Source: Sandaracinaceae bacterium (GTDB lineage: Bacteria; Myxococcota_A; Polyangia; Polyangiales; Sandaracinaceae). Taken from it: a DNA stretch of 64,000 bases. The position numbers were made by a program, and so were the translations under genes. A model generated the notes under the pieces. The model saw nothing but the letters and a program-made list of their open reading frames with translations. It was not told the origin of the DNA and ran no database searches. Of this stretch, positions 18,005-26,817 are shown one piece after another; the first letter of the stretch is position 1; every line of letters starts with the position of its first letter. The stretch lies in contig JAVJQK010000014.1 of NCBI GenBank assembly GCA_040218145.1, positions 1 to 64,000 on the forward strand. The letters are read 5' to 3'.

Positions 18005-18595
18005 TCAGCGCTGCCCGGGCGGCCGCCCCTCGGCGAGCGTCTCGTGCTTCTGCTCCTGGGTCAGCCCGTGCGCGGTCGAGACGGCGTCCTCCGAGCCCGG
18101 GCGGCCTTCGGCGAGTGTCTCCGCCGCGCGCTCCTGGGTCAGCCCGCGTGAGCTCGAGAGCTTGGTGTCGGCGTGATCGTCGTCGCGGCTGCGCGGCATG
18201 CGGGGCGGGGGCCGGCTCTCGGAGCGACGCTGCACCCACGGGCGGAGATCCTCCGGGAGCTCCCGCTCGAGCAGCGCGCGCTCGTCTTCGTCCAGCTCGG
18301 CCGCGATGGCCGCGAGCACCGCGCTCGCGTGCTCGGCCGCGTGCCCGTCCGCGAGGTGCTCCGAGTCCGCGACCTGGGCCACGAGCGCCTCACGCCCGAA
18401 GTCGGGGTCGTAGTGCGCGTCGCGGAAGCCGTCGCGCGCGGCCGCGGGGAGCTCGGTCGCCAGCAGCTCGCGATGCGCGTGGCCCACGCAGGCGCCGAGG
18501 GCCTCACAGGTGACCTGGATCATCGCGTCGACGGCGTCGTCACCCTCTACGGGCACATGCTCGCGGACCCGAGCGCGGAGGCGATCTTCGTTCAT
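18005..18595 (-). CDS. DUF2267-family protein with a duplicated C-terminal motif
   Basis: 196 residues. The N-terminal 125 residues match DUF2267 (VTCEALG, a central Leu-rich core and LERELPEDLRPWV). The tail carries two copies of GLTQE-x(4)-ETLAEGRPG about 28 residues apart, which may be short interaction motifs. The function of the family is unknown. Confidence 0.75.
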   Translation of the reverse strand: MNEDRLRARVREHVPVEGDDAVDAMIQVTCEALGACVGHAHRELLATELPAAARDGFRDAHYDPDFGREALVAQVADSEHLADGHAAEHASAVLAAIAAELDEDERALLERELPEDLRPWVQRRSESRPPPRMPRSRDDDHADTKLSSSRGLTQERAAETLAEGRPGSEDAVSTAHGLTQEQKHETLAEGRPPGQR

Positions 18596-18663
18596 GTACG
18601 CGAAGGTAAGCCCCGCGCGAGGTACGTCACGGGGGGCTTTCGAGAGGCCGCCGTCGGACCTGT

Positions 18664-18927
18664 ATGGACGACATGGCCAAGGACCACGGACCGACGATCC
18701 AGGACGACGAGAAGTACGAGGCGCTGCGCGACGACGGCATGTCCAAGGAGAAGGCCGCGCGCATCGCCAACACGGACGGGAAAAAGGCCGAGAAGCGCGG
18801 CGGGAAGTCGCCCCCGTACGAAGCGTGGACCAAGGAGGAGCTCTACGAGCGCGCCCAGGAGATCGGCATCGACGGCCGCTCCGACATGGACAAAGAGCAG
18901 CTCATCGACGCGCTGCGGAACCACTGA
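18664..18927 (+). CDS. Rho-N/SAP-like small protein
   Basis: 87 residues, highly charged. The N-terminal half has ALRDDGMSKEKAARIANTD. The C-terminal half (KEELYERAQEIGIDGRSDM to LIDAL) is a Rho N-terminal-like helix pair. Similar proteins occur widely as stress-associated small proteins; the function is not established. It is divergent from the DUF2267 gene. Confidence 0.8.
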   Translation: MDDMAKDHGPTIQDDEKYEALRDDGMSKEKAARIANTDGKKAEKRGGKSPPYEAWTKEELYERAQEIGIDGRSDMDKEQLIDALRNH

Positions 18928-18931
18928 GAAG

Positions 18932-19528
18932 TTGAGCGAGGAGCAAAGCCCCCGGGAGGGCGAGGAGCCCCGTGAGCCCCGCGACCCCGAGCCCGGAGAG
19001 CAGCGGCGGTGGACCATCGACCTCTGGCGGGCCGGCGCGGGCGGGCTCGTGGGCGGTGGGCTCATCACGGCGACCTTCTGGTTCCTCGGCAGCGTGCAGG
19101 CGTGGGAGGCCGCGCAGCTCCTGTCGACCATCCTGGAGACGCTCCCCTACTTCTGCAGCGCGGTGCTCGGGGCGACCGCCACCATCCTCGCCCTGATGCT
19201 CACCGTGCTCTCCCTCAGCGCGCAGACCGACGTGCAGCTGAGCGAGTTCCACTACCGACGCATCCGGAACATCGCGCGGCTCGACGCCATCGTGTTCGTG
19301 TTCACGATCGTGTTCTTCGTCTTCATCGGCATGCCCTACGACCAGGCGGACGGGTTCCCCGAGAGCGCGATGACGTGGGTGCTCTACGCGGTCATCATCT
19401 GCTCTTCGCTGATCACGGGCGTGATGATCACGATCGTGCTCAGCCTCTACCAGACGGTGAGCGAGACCATCGAGGTGGTCGGCCTCGGTCGCGAGTACGC
19501 GCACATGGTGCACGTCGAAGACGACTGA
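18932..19528 (+). CDS. Four-helix membrane protein
   Basis: 198 residues from a TTG at 18932, five codons or fewer after the previous gene, with GAGAAG upstream. A charged N-terminus is followed by four hydrophobic segments (about 36-55, 75-95, 115-135 and 146-170) and a short cytosolic tail. It resembles DUF2254-type membrane proteins only loosely. Function unknown. Confidence 0.72.
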   Translation: MSEEQSPREGEEPREPRDPEPGEQRRWTIDLWRAGAGGLVGGGLITATFWFLGSVQAWEAAQLLSTILETLPYFCSAVLGATATILALMLTVLSLSAQTDVQLSEFHYRRIRNIARLDAIVFVFTIVFFVFIGMPYDQADGFPESAMTWVLYAVIICSSLITGVMITIVLSLYQTVSETIEVVGLGREYAHMVHVEDD

Positions 19529-19535
19529 GGACGGA

Positions 19536-21110
19536 TCAAGGCTCGGGCACGTCGCCGCGCTCGATGCCGTAGTCGATCGGGCAGCACACGAGCACGACGC
19601 CTTCGGGCGGCTCGCGCAGGGCGTCGGCGAGCTCGGCCGGCCCGTCGACCGCGACGCCGCGCGCCCCGAAGGCCTCGGCGAGCTTCACGAAGTCGGGGTT
19701 GCCGAAGCGCACCGCGTCTCTCGCGTAGCCGTCCTTGGCTTGCTTCCACTCGATCATGCCGTAGCCGTCGTCGGCGAGGACCAGCACATGCAGATCCAGC
19801 CCGAGGCGCACCGCGGTCTCGAGGTCCTGCACGTTCATGAGGAAGCCGCCGTCGCCGCAGACCGCGAGGGCGCGCCGCTCCGGGTACACGCGCTTGGCGG
19901 CCATCGCGCCGGCGAGCCCCGCGCCCATGCTCGCGAGCGCGTCGTCGAGGAGCAGCGTGTTCGGCGCGCGCGTCTCGTAGCCGGACGCGAACCAGAGCTT
20001 GTAGAGGCCGTTGTCGAGCGAGACCACGTCCTCGTCTCCCATCGCGTCGCGCACGGCCGCGACCACCTCGTCGAGGGAGTCGTCGCGGGGACGCTCGGGC
20101 ACGTCGGGCGGCGTGTGCGCGCCGGTGCGGCGGGCGGGCAGGCGCGAGGCGAGCGCGTCGAGCGTCGCGTCGAGCGCGCCCACCACCGCCACGCCCGGCA
20201 CGTAGCCCTCGCGCGCGTCCGGCGCCGACTCGTCGAGGTGCACCACGGCCTTGCCCGCGCAGGGGTTCCACGCCTCGGGCGGGAACTCGATGGCGTCGTA
20301 GCCCACCGTGAGGGTCACCTCGGCCCAGCGCAGCAGCTCCGCGTGGCGTCCGGGCGAGTGCGCGCCGAGGCAGCCCAGGGCGCGCGGGTGCGACTCCGGG
20401 ATGGCGCCCTTGCCGAGCTGCGTGGTGACGCAGGGGATCTCCGTCGCCTCGACGAAGCGCAGCAGCGCCGCGCTGGCTGACTGGGCGCCGCTCGACGCGA
20501 GCACCACCGCGCGCCGCGCTCCGATCGCGGCCAGCGCCGCGTCGATCGCGCGGGGTGACGGATGCGGCCGCGCCGGCGACTCGGGCCTCACGGGCTGCGC
20601 GTCGGTGCGCGCGCGGGCCACGTCCTGGGGCAACACGAGGTGCACCGGGCCAGGCCTCCCCTCCATCGCCAGCGTCCACGCGGCGGCCAGCTCGGCCGGC
20701 ACCGACGACGCGCGACGGATCAGGCGCGAGCGCTTGGTCACGGGCGCGAACAGCGCGGTCAGCGGCAGGTACTGGAAGTCTCCCTCCGGGTCCCCCTCGA
20801 GCGGCCGCTGCGCGCTGATCGCGATCATCGGCCAGCGCCCGAGGTGCGCGTGCGCGACCCCGGTGATCAGGTTGGTCGCGCCCGGGCCGAGGGTGGAGAA
20901 GCAGACGCCCGGCCTCCCGGTGAGCCGCCCCTCGGTGGCCGCGAGGAACGCCGCGACCTGCTCGTGCCGCGTGACCACGACCTCCACCCCCGCGGCCGAG
21001 AGCGCGTCCGTCAGGGCGAGCGTCTGCTCCCCCGGCACGCCGTAGATGCGCTCGACGCCCGCCTCCGCGAGCCCGCGCGCGAGCAGCTCCGCCCCGGTCG
21101 ATGTCGCCAT
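19536..21110 (-). CDS. Thiamine-diphosphate enzyme, acetolactate synthase large-subunit type
   Basis: 524 residues with the three-domain layout of TPP enzymes. Glu50 in TRHEQVAAF is the cofactor-activating glutamate. GPGATNLITGVAHAH, the central domain and the TPP/Mg motif GDGGFLMNVQDLETA are present. It lacks an adjacent small regulatory subunit, so it may be a paralogue with another substrate, such as an oxalyl-CoA or sulfo compound decarboxylase relative, rather than the valine/isoleucine enzyme. Confidence 0.88.
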   Translation of the reverse strand: MATSTGAELLARGLAEAGVERIYGVPGEQTLALTDALSAAGVEVVVTRHEQVAAFLAATEGRLTGRPGVCFSTLGPGATNLITGVAHAHLGRWPMIAISAQRPLEGDPEGDFQYLPLTALFAPVTKRSRLIRRASSVPAELAAAWTLAMEGRPGPVHLVLPQDVARARTDAQPVRPESPARPHPSPRAIDAALAAIGARRAVVLASSGAQSASAALLRFVEATEIPCVTTQLGKGAIPESHPRALGCLGAHSPGRHAELLRWAEVTLTVGYDAIEFPPEAWNPCAGKAVVHLDESAPDAREGYVPGVAVVGALDATLDALASRLPARRTGAHTPPDVPERPRDDSLDEVVAAVRDAMGDEDVVSLDNGLYKLWFASGYETRAPNTLLLDDALASMGAGLAGAMAAKRVYPERRALAVCGDGGFLMNVQDLETAVRLGLDLHVLVLADDGYGMIEWKQAKDGYARDAVRFGNPDFVKLAEAFGARGVAVDGPAELADALREPPEGVVLVCCPIDYGIERGDVPEP

Positions 21111-21159
21111 GCCATGGAGCTAGTCCCCCGGAACAGCGATTCATGTCAGAACCCCTCTC

Positions 21160-22353
21160 TCAGGTGCGACACATCCCGCCCGAGCAGGTCTGCCCGGGTC
21201 CGCAGCCGAAGTCGCAGCGGCCGCAGTTCCGGACGTCGTCGTCGAGGTTCACGCAGTTGCCGCCGCAGCAGGTGTCGCCCGCGCCGCAGGTCGTGCCGCA
21301 GGCGCCGCAGTTCATCTCGTCGTTCTGGAGGTTCGCGCAGCGGTCGGTGCACGACGTCAGCGGCGGGATGCACGTCACCTCGCACGCGCCGTCGATGCAG
21401 AGATCGGGACAGGTCGCGCCGCAGGTGCCGCAGTTCATCGGGTCGTCGGCCACGCGCGCGCAGCTGCCGCCGCAGCACTCCTCGCCCGCCGCGCAGCGGA
21501 TACCGCAGCCGCCGCAGTTGAGGCGACTGTTCGTGGTGTCCGTGCAGCTGGTGCGGCAGCAGCCCTCGCCCGCGGCGCACGCGTTACCGCAGCTCCCGCA
21601 GTGGCGCGGGTCTTCGGACGTCTCCACGCAGCCCCCATCGCAGCACCGCGCGGTCCCCTCGCAAGCCGCGCCGCACGCGCCGCAGTTGAAGACGTCGCTC
21701 GTCACGTCGAGGCACGCGCCCATGCAGCACGCCTCGCCGGCGCCGCACGCGTTGCCGCAGCCGCCGCACGCGGTCCGGTCGTTGAGGATGTCGCGGCAGC
21801 CGCCCATGCAGAAGCTCAGGCCCGCGCCGCACTCGGACGCGCAGCTCCCCGCGCTGCAGACCTCCCCTCCGGTGCAGGCCGCGCCGCAGGCGCCGCAGTT
21901 CGCCGGGTCCGCGTCGAGCCGCACGCAGGTGCCGCCGCAGTCGGTCTCGCCGTCGGGGCAGCCGCCCTCACACACGCCCGCCTCGCAGGTCTCGTCCGCC
22001 GCGCACGCGACGCCGCAGCCGCCGCAGTTCCGCGCGTCGGTGGTCGCGTCGACGCAGCCACCGCTGCACTCCGTGGTGCCGGCCGGGCAGCCCGCCACGC
22101 AGACGCCGTCCGCGCAGACCGTGCCCGCGCCGCATCGCGCCCCGCAGACGCCGCAGTTCATCGGGTCGCTGCGTCCGTCGACGCAGACCCCCGCGCAGTC
22201 CATGAGCGGCGTGGCGCAGCCCTCCGGACCGCCGTCCTCTCCGGGAGGCACGCGCGCGTCCATGCCCTCCATCGCTCCGTCGGGAGGCGTCTCTCCCGAA
22301 TCGCAGCCGACCACCAAGAACAAGCACGCCCCGAGCACCACCCCATACCGCAT
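21160..22353 (-). CDS. Cysteine-rich repeat lipoprotein (ten NCGxCG repeats)
   Basis: 397 residues. After the lipobox VVGC and an acidic linker, ten repeats of about 34 residues follow the pattern CxGxCVD-x(4)-D-x-x-NCGxCGxxC. The sixth, DPRHCGSCG, and the fourth, DRTACGGCG, vary the Asn. Such repeats are typical of secreted myxobacterial proteins and are probably disulphide-bonded or metal-binding. A surface or adhesive role is inferred. Confidence 0.85.
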   Translation of the reverse strand: MRYGVVLGACLFLVVGCDSGETPPDGAMEGMDARVPPGEDGGPEGCATPLMDCAGVCVDGRSDPMNCGVCGARCGAGTVCADGVCVAGCPAGTTECSGGCVDATTDARNCGGCGVACAADETCEAGVCEGGCPDGETDCGGTCVRLDADPANCGACGAACTGGEVCSAGSCASECGAGLSFCMGGCRDILNDRTACGGCGNACGAGEACCMGACLDVTSDVFNCGACGAACEGTARCCDGGCVETSEDPRHCGSCGNACAAGEGCCRTSCTDTTNSRLNCGGCGIRCAAGEECCGGSCARVADDPMNCGTCGATCPDLCIDGACEVTCIPPLTSCTDRCANLQNDEMNCGACGTTCGAGDTCCGGNCVNLDDDVRNCGRCDFGCGPGQTCSGGMCRT

Positions 22354-22429
22354 GGGATCAGGGTAGCGGATCCGTGCATGTCGAGGTGCATTCGGCGCAG
22401 CGGCGCGGGTTCGACTATCCTCCCACCCG

Positions 22430-23731
22430 ATGAAGCGCCGTCACTTCCTTCGCCGAAGCCTCGGAGCGGGCGCCGGCTTGTTTCTCCCGACGAGCTTGCT
22501 CGGCTGCGACGGCGAAGAGGCGCCGCTCGAGGACGCGGGACGGGGGCGCGACGCGTCCTTCGTCGACAGCGGGCCGCCGCCGGACTTCCGCGGCGTGAGC
22601 AAGGGGCCGTTCGTGCAGCTGCTGGGGCCGGGGCGCGCGCGGCTGCGCTTCGAGTCGCGCGTGGAGGAGCCCTTCGCGGTCCGCGTGGGGCGCGCGGGCG
22701 GCGACGACACGCCCACCCCGACGCTCGCGCCGATGGAGCTGACCTACGCCCGCGACGCGCTCGGCATGGAGCGCTACTACCCCGACGAGCCGGGGCTGCA
22801 CGTGGTGCAGGAGGTCGTGCTCGAGGGCCTCGAGGCGGGCGAGGCGGTGACCTGGGAGGTGACCCCGCTCGAGGGCGCCGCGCGCACGGGCGGGTTCAAG
22901 GCGCCCGTCGCGCCGGACGTGGGCTTCCGCTTCGGGTGGCTCTCCGACACGAGCTTCCCGCACGCGGAGGCGGGCATCGAGGTGCTCGCGGGCCAGGGCT
23001 GCGACCTGGTGCTGCACGGCGGAGACATCACCTACCAGGCGAACCCGTTCGACACCTGGAACCACATGGCCGCGGGCATGGCGCCGCTCTTCACCCAGGG
23101 CGCGGTGCAGCTCTGCGTCGGCAACCACGAGTTCGAGAACGACGACGAGATCACCGTGCAATACGAGCGGCTCTTCGGCGGGCAGGGGGACGAGGGCGGA
23201 GACGCGCGCTGGTTCGCCTACACCTACGGGGGCGTCCGCTTCATCCACGTCGACACGGAGAGCGGCGCGCTGCTCGAGATGAGCGACACGCAGATCGCCT
23301 TCATCGAGCGCGAGCTCTCGGCCGCGGCGGCGAGCCCCGACATCCACCACCCCATCGTCTGCTTCCACCGCCCGACCTACACCTTCTCGAAGCACGCGCC
23401 GGGCAACCTCTCGGTGCGCGACTACCTGCACGGCCGCTTCCTCGAGCACGGCGTGAAGCTGGTCCTCGCCGGCCACGCGCACTGCTACGAGCGCTTCGAC
23501 GTGGACGGCGTCACCTACGTGGTCGACGGCGGCGGCGGCGCGGTGACCTACGACCCGGACGAGGACCGCGAGATCATCATGCGCGAGCGCCCCGACGAGA
23601 TCGCGCTCCGCCAGATCGCGTCGCGCACGCACGGGGTCACCACGGTCGACGTGGCCGCCGACGGCGCGCTCACCCTGACCCGCCACGAGAACACGGGCGT
23701 GGTGCAGGACGTGTTCGAGATCCCGGCCTGA
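22430..23731 (+). CDS. Tat-exported metallophosphoesterase lipoprotein (purple-acid-phosphatase type)
   Basis: 433 residues. The N-terminus MKRRHFLRRSLGAGAG is a Tat signal, ending in the lipobox LLGC. An FN3-like domain (about 55-150) precedes a calcineurin-like phosphoesterase core with LHGGDITY, VGNHEFEN, CFHRPTY and AGHAHCYERF. The first metal motif is WLSDTS, which keeps the Asp. It probably hydrolyses phosphomonoesters outside the inner membrane. Its stop codon abuts the stop codon of the convergent gene with no spacer. Confidence 0.88.
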   Translation: MKRRHFLRRSLGAGAGLFLPTSLLGCDGEEAPLEDAGRGRDASFVDSGPPPDFRGVSKGPFVQLLGPGRARLRFESRVEEPFAVRVGRAGGDDTPTPTLAPMELTYARDALGMERYYPDEPGLHVVQEVVLEGLEAGEAVTWEVTPLEGAARTGGFKAPVAPDVGFRFGWLSDTSFPHAEAGIEVLAGQGCDLVLHGGDITYQANPFDTWNHMAAGMAPLFTQGAVQLCVGNHEFENDDEITVQYERLFGGQGDEGGDARWFAYTYGGVRFIHVDTESGALLEMSDTQIAFIERELSAAAASPDIHHPIVCFHRPTYTFSKHAPGNLSVRDYLHGRFLEHGVKLVLAGHAHCYERFDVDGVTYVVDGGGGAVTYDPDEDREIIMRERPDEIALRQIASRTHGVTTVDVAADGALTLTRHENTGVVQDVFEIPA

Positions 23732-25228
23732 TCACCAGCCGGGACTCTCGCCGTCGGTCCGCAATCCGGCCCGCGCCAGCTCCACGCCGTCGCGGCTCTC
23801 GAGGCTGATCACCACCTGCGCCCGGTCGAGCGCACGGTCGAGCCCGAGCGCGTCCGCGCGCTGCACCTCCGCCCCCGCGAAGTGCGCGCCTTCGGCCGGC
23901 TCGCCGTCGGTCACCACGAGCCGCTCGCCGCGGACCCGCGCGCCATCGGCGAACACGTGCCGCACCCGCCCGTCGACGAGCAGGCGCGCGCCGCCGAGAT
24001 CCCCGCGCCCGCGCTGCCACCCCGCGAGCGAGAGCTCCACGTAGTCCGGCCCCGCCTCGGCGAAGGAGACGATGGGCGCCTCGCGCTCCTCGCTCTCGCC
24101 CGGGAACGGTCGACGCGTCGCGTAGAGGTCCCAGCTGCCGTTGCGCGCGTCCTGCCAGACCAGCCAGTCGTGGCCGGAGACGAGGTTGCGCTGGTCGGCG
24201 GGGTGCGTCGTGATGCGCTCGCCCGCGCCTCCGGGCAGGCCGACGCCGACGTCCCAGTTGCCGTCGCGCCCGTCGCGGTAGCCGATCCAGGTGCCGACGC
24301 TCTCGACGATCTGCGCGCCCGGCCCGCTCGCCCACGGCTCGACGTGCTCCGCGGAGACGCTCGGCCCGCCGAGGCGCGCGCAGTAGACGTCCCAGTCGTC
24401 GCGCTCGTCCGCGGCGTCGGTCACGTGCCGGCCGTCGGTCCAGCAGCGGCCGACGAGGTTGAAGAACGGACCCACGGCGCCGGGGATGGGCTCGTGGTGC
24501 GCGATCTCGTAGAGGAAGTTGTCCGGCCACTCCGAGTAGTGGGGGCGCTCGTCGGCGAGATAGACGGCGTGATGCACGCTGCCCGCCTCGAGCCCGGGCG
24601 CGCGCTGATCGCCCGCGAGCCCGCCCGGCTGGTGCAGCGGTCGCGCCGCGGCGCCGCGCGGCCACTCGATCCAGAGGTCCCACTGCGCGCCGTCGTACTC
24701 CGTCCAGACGACCTCGTCGGCGGCGCCGAGGGCCGGCGAGTCGGAGGTCTGGTCCGAGAGCGCGCGCTCCTCACCGAGGACGAGGTCGTAGAGATACGCC
24801 CGCCGCCGCTCGCCCTCGCCGCGCACGTAGGCCACCGCGGTGCCGCGCACCGAGAGGGCCCGCTCGTCCTCCGGGCTGTCCGTGATCCGGAACGGGCGGC
24901 CCATCCCCATGTGCATGCCCCAGACGTCGTACTGCCCGTCCTCGTTCGAGAGGTAGACGAGCAGATCGCCGTGCATCGCGGGGGACACGAGGTCGTGTTC
25001 GGCGCGCAACAAGGGGACGATCGCGCGCACGTCGTGCGCCGCCGCCAGCTCCGCCGCCGCGATCAGCGGCTCTTCGTCGCAGCGTGGCGAAGTGCCCGAG
25101 CACGCCTCGGGGACGCCCGCGTCGCCCTGTAGGACGGCCCGAGGGCCCGAATCCGCCGGGGTTGCGGCCACATCGGCGCAGCCGAGGGCGAGGATCGAGA
25201 GCAGCAGGAGCAGGGGGGAGCGCGCCAT
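23732..25228 (-). CDS. Beta-propeller (TolB/PD40-like) lipoprotein with C-terminal beta domain
   Basis: 498 residues from the ATG at 25228. The signal peptide ends in ALGC. Several propeller-like blades repeat the form x-DG-x-W-D-V/L (EDGQYDVWGM, YDGAQWDLWIE, GRDGNWDVGVG, ARNGSWDLYAT). The last 120 residues form a lamin-tail-like beta sandwich (DYVELSLAGW). Ligand unknown. Confidence 0.75.
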   Translation of the reverse strand: MARSPLLLLLSILALGCADVAATPADSGPRAVLQGDAGVPEACSGTSPRCDEEPLIAAAELAAAHDVRAIVPLLRAEHDLVSPAMHGDLLVYLSNEDGQYDVWGMHMGMGRPFRITDSPEDERALSVRGTAVAYVRGEGERRRAYLYDLVLGEERALSDQTSDSPALGAADEVVWTEYDGAQWDLWIEWPRGAAARPLHQPGGLAGDQRAPGLEAGSVHHAVYLADERPHYSEWPDNFLYEIAHHEPIPGAVGPFFNLVGRCWTDGRHVTDAADERDDWDVYCARLGGPSVSAEHVEPWASGPGAQIVESVGTWIGYRDGRDGNWDVGVGLPGGAGERITTHPADQRNLVSGHDWLVWQDARNGSWDLYATRRPFPGESEEREAPIVSFAEAGPDYVELSLAGWQRGRGDLGGARLLVDGRVRHVFADGARVRGERLVVTDGEPAEGAHFAGAEVQRADALGLDRALDRAQVVISLESRDGVELARAGLRTDGESPGW

Positions 25229-25309
25229 GACGGCCGGATGTGCACGCGCCGAGCCAGCGCCGATCGCCGCTTTGGTTCCCGTCGGCCCGAGTTGGGATAT
25301 CCTGCCGCC

Positions 25310-26812
25310 GTGAGTGGTGGTCCCAAGGCCGCCGAGGACCGCGCGCGGTGGGCGCAGAGGGCGAGCGAGCTGCTCGGTCAGGTCGTCGGGGGGAAGTATC
25401 GCGTCGAGCGGATCCTCGGCCGTGGCGGCATGGGGACGATCTATGTCGCGGAGCAGCAGCCCCTGGGGCGAAAGGTCGCGCTCAAGGTCCTGCACTCGAC
25501 CCTGGGGGACGGCGGCGCGGACCCCGAGTTCCAGAAGCGCTTCCTGCTCGAGGCGGCCACGGTGGCGCAGCTCAGCCACCCCAACATCGTGGTGGTGCAC
25601 GACTACGGCGGCCTCGAGCACGACGCGGCCGCCTGCTACATGGTCATGGAGCTCCTCGAGGGCCGGACCATCAGCGAGGCGCTGCAGCTGGACGGGCCGA
25701 TGCAGCCGGCCCGCGCGCTGCGGATCACGCGAGAGATCGCCCGCGCGCTCCGCGCCGCGCACGAGCTGGGCGTCATCCACCGCGACCTGAAGCCCGGCAA
25801 CGTCATGCTCATCGACGGGCCGGAGGGCGAGCTGGTGAAGGTGCTCGACTTCGGCCTCGTGAAGGTCATGCGCGACGACAGCGAGGAGCTGACCGCCGAG
25901 GGCCGCTTCCTGGGCTCGCCGCGCTACATGTCGCCCGAGCAGATCACCCACTCGCCGATGGACGGGCGGAGCGACCTCTACTCGCTCGGCGTGATCCTCT
26001 ACCGCATGCTCTCGGGCGAGTGCCCCTACGCGGGCGACCACGCGGTGCAGACCCTGATGATGCACCTGCAGCAGCCCTACCCGCCCATCGCGCACAAGAC
26101 CGGCGTGACGGTGGCGCCGCAGGTCGAGGCGATCGTGCATCGGCTGATGCAGAAGGAGGCAGACGACCGCTACGCCTCCGCCGAGGCGCTCATCGCGGAG
26201 ATCGACGCGCTCTGGCCGCAGCTCTCGACCGACACGCTGCCCCGGAGCGGCGAGCACGTGGTCCCGCGCGTGCACGTCTCGGAGCCGACGCCGTCGCTGA
26301 CGATGGGCGCGCCGCTGACCGCCCCCGAGCCGCAGAGCTCGCGGGTGCCGCTGCTCGTGCTGATCGCCTTCGGGCTGCTCGCGGGCGTGGCCGGCGTGGC
26401 GGTGGTGTTCGCGCTGGTGCGGAGCGACCCGGAGCCCGTGGCGACGACGACCCAGCCGGCGCCGACGACGACGCCCGACGAGCCGGCGGAGCCGATCCCC
26501 CCGGAGCCCGCCGAGGCGCCGCAGCCGACCGAGTTCACGCTCACCGTCACGAGCACCCCGACCGGCGCCACCGTCTGGCGGGGCGACGAGGCGCTCGGCG
26601 AGACGCCGCTCTCGCTGCGCCTGCCGCGCGACACCGAGCCGGTGACCTTCAGCGTGCGCCTGCGAGGGCGGCGCTCGGTACAGCTGACCCAGGGCGCGTC
26701 CGAGCAGGACGTGACGCTCGTCGCCAACTTGCCTCGCATCCCCTCGCGTCCACCGCGCCGCTCTGGCGGCCGGTCCGGGGGCGGGGGCAGCAGCATCAAG
26801 ACCACCCGGTGA
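25310..26812 (+). CDS. Transmembrane Ser/Thr kinase with extracytoplasmic PEGA domain
   Basis: 500 residues from the GTG at 25310; the ATG codons upstream would add an implausible leader. The kinase domain has GRGGMGTIY, VALKVLH, HRDLKPGN (about 157), DFG and the YMSPEQ activation segment. One TM lies at about 345-370, then a Thr/Pro-rich linker, then a PEGA domain (TSTPTGATVWRGDEALGETP). PEGA domains are thought to bind surface partners. The following receptor gene also has PEGA domains and begins within or just after this gene's stop codon, so the two probably act together. Confidence 0.92.
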   Translation: MSGGPKAAEDRARWAQRASELLGQVVGGKYRVERILGRGGMGTIYVAEQQPLGRKVALKVLHSTLGDGGADPEFQKRFLLEAATVAQLSHPNIVVVHDYGGLEHDAAACYMVMELLEGRTISEALQLDGPMQPARALRITREIARALRAAHELGVIHRDLKPGNVMLIDGPEGELVKVLDFGLVKVMRDDSEELTAEGRFLGSPRYMSPEQITHSPMDGRSDLYSLGVILYRMLSGECPYAGDHAVQTLMMHLQQPYPPIAHKTGVTVAPQVEAIVHRLMQKEADDRYASAEALIAEIDALWPQLSTDTLPRSGEHVVPRVHVSEPTPSLTMGAPLTAPEPQSSRVPLLVLIAFGLLAGVAGVAVVFALVRSDPEPVATTTQPAPTTTPDEPAEPIPPEPAEAPQPTEFTLTVTSTPTGATVWRGDEALGETPLSLRLPRDTEPVTFSVRLRGRRSVQLTQGASEQDVTLVANLPRIPSRPPRRSGGRSGGGGSSIKTTR

Positions 26813-26817
26813 GAACA

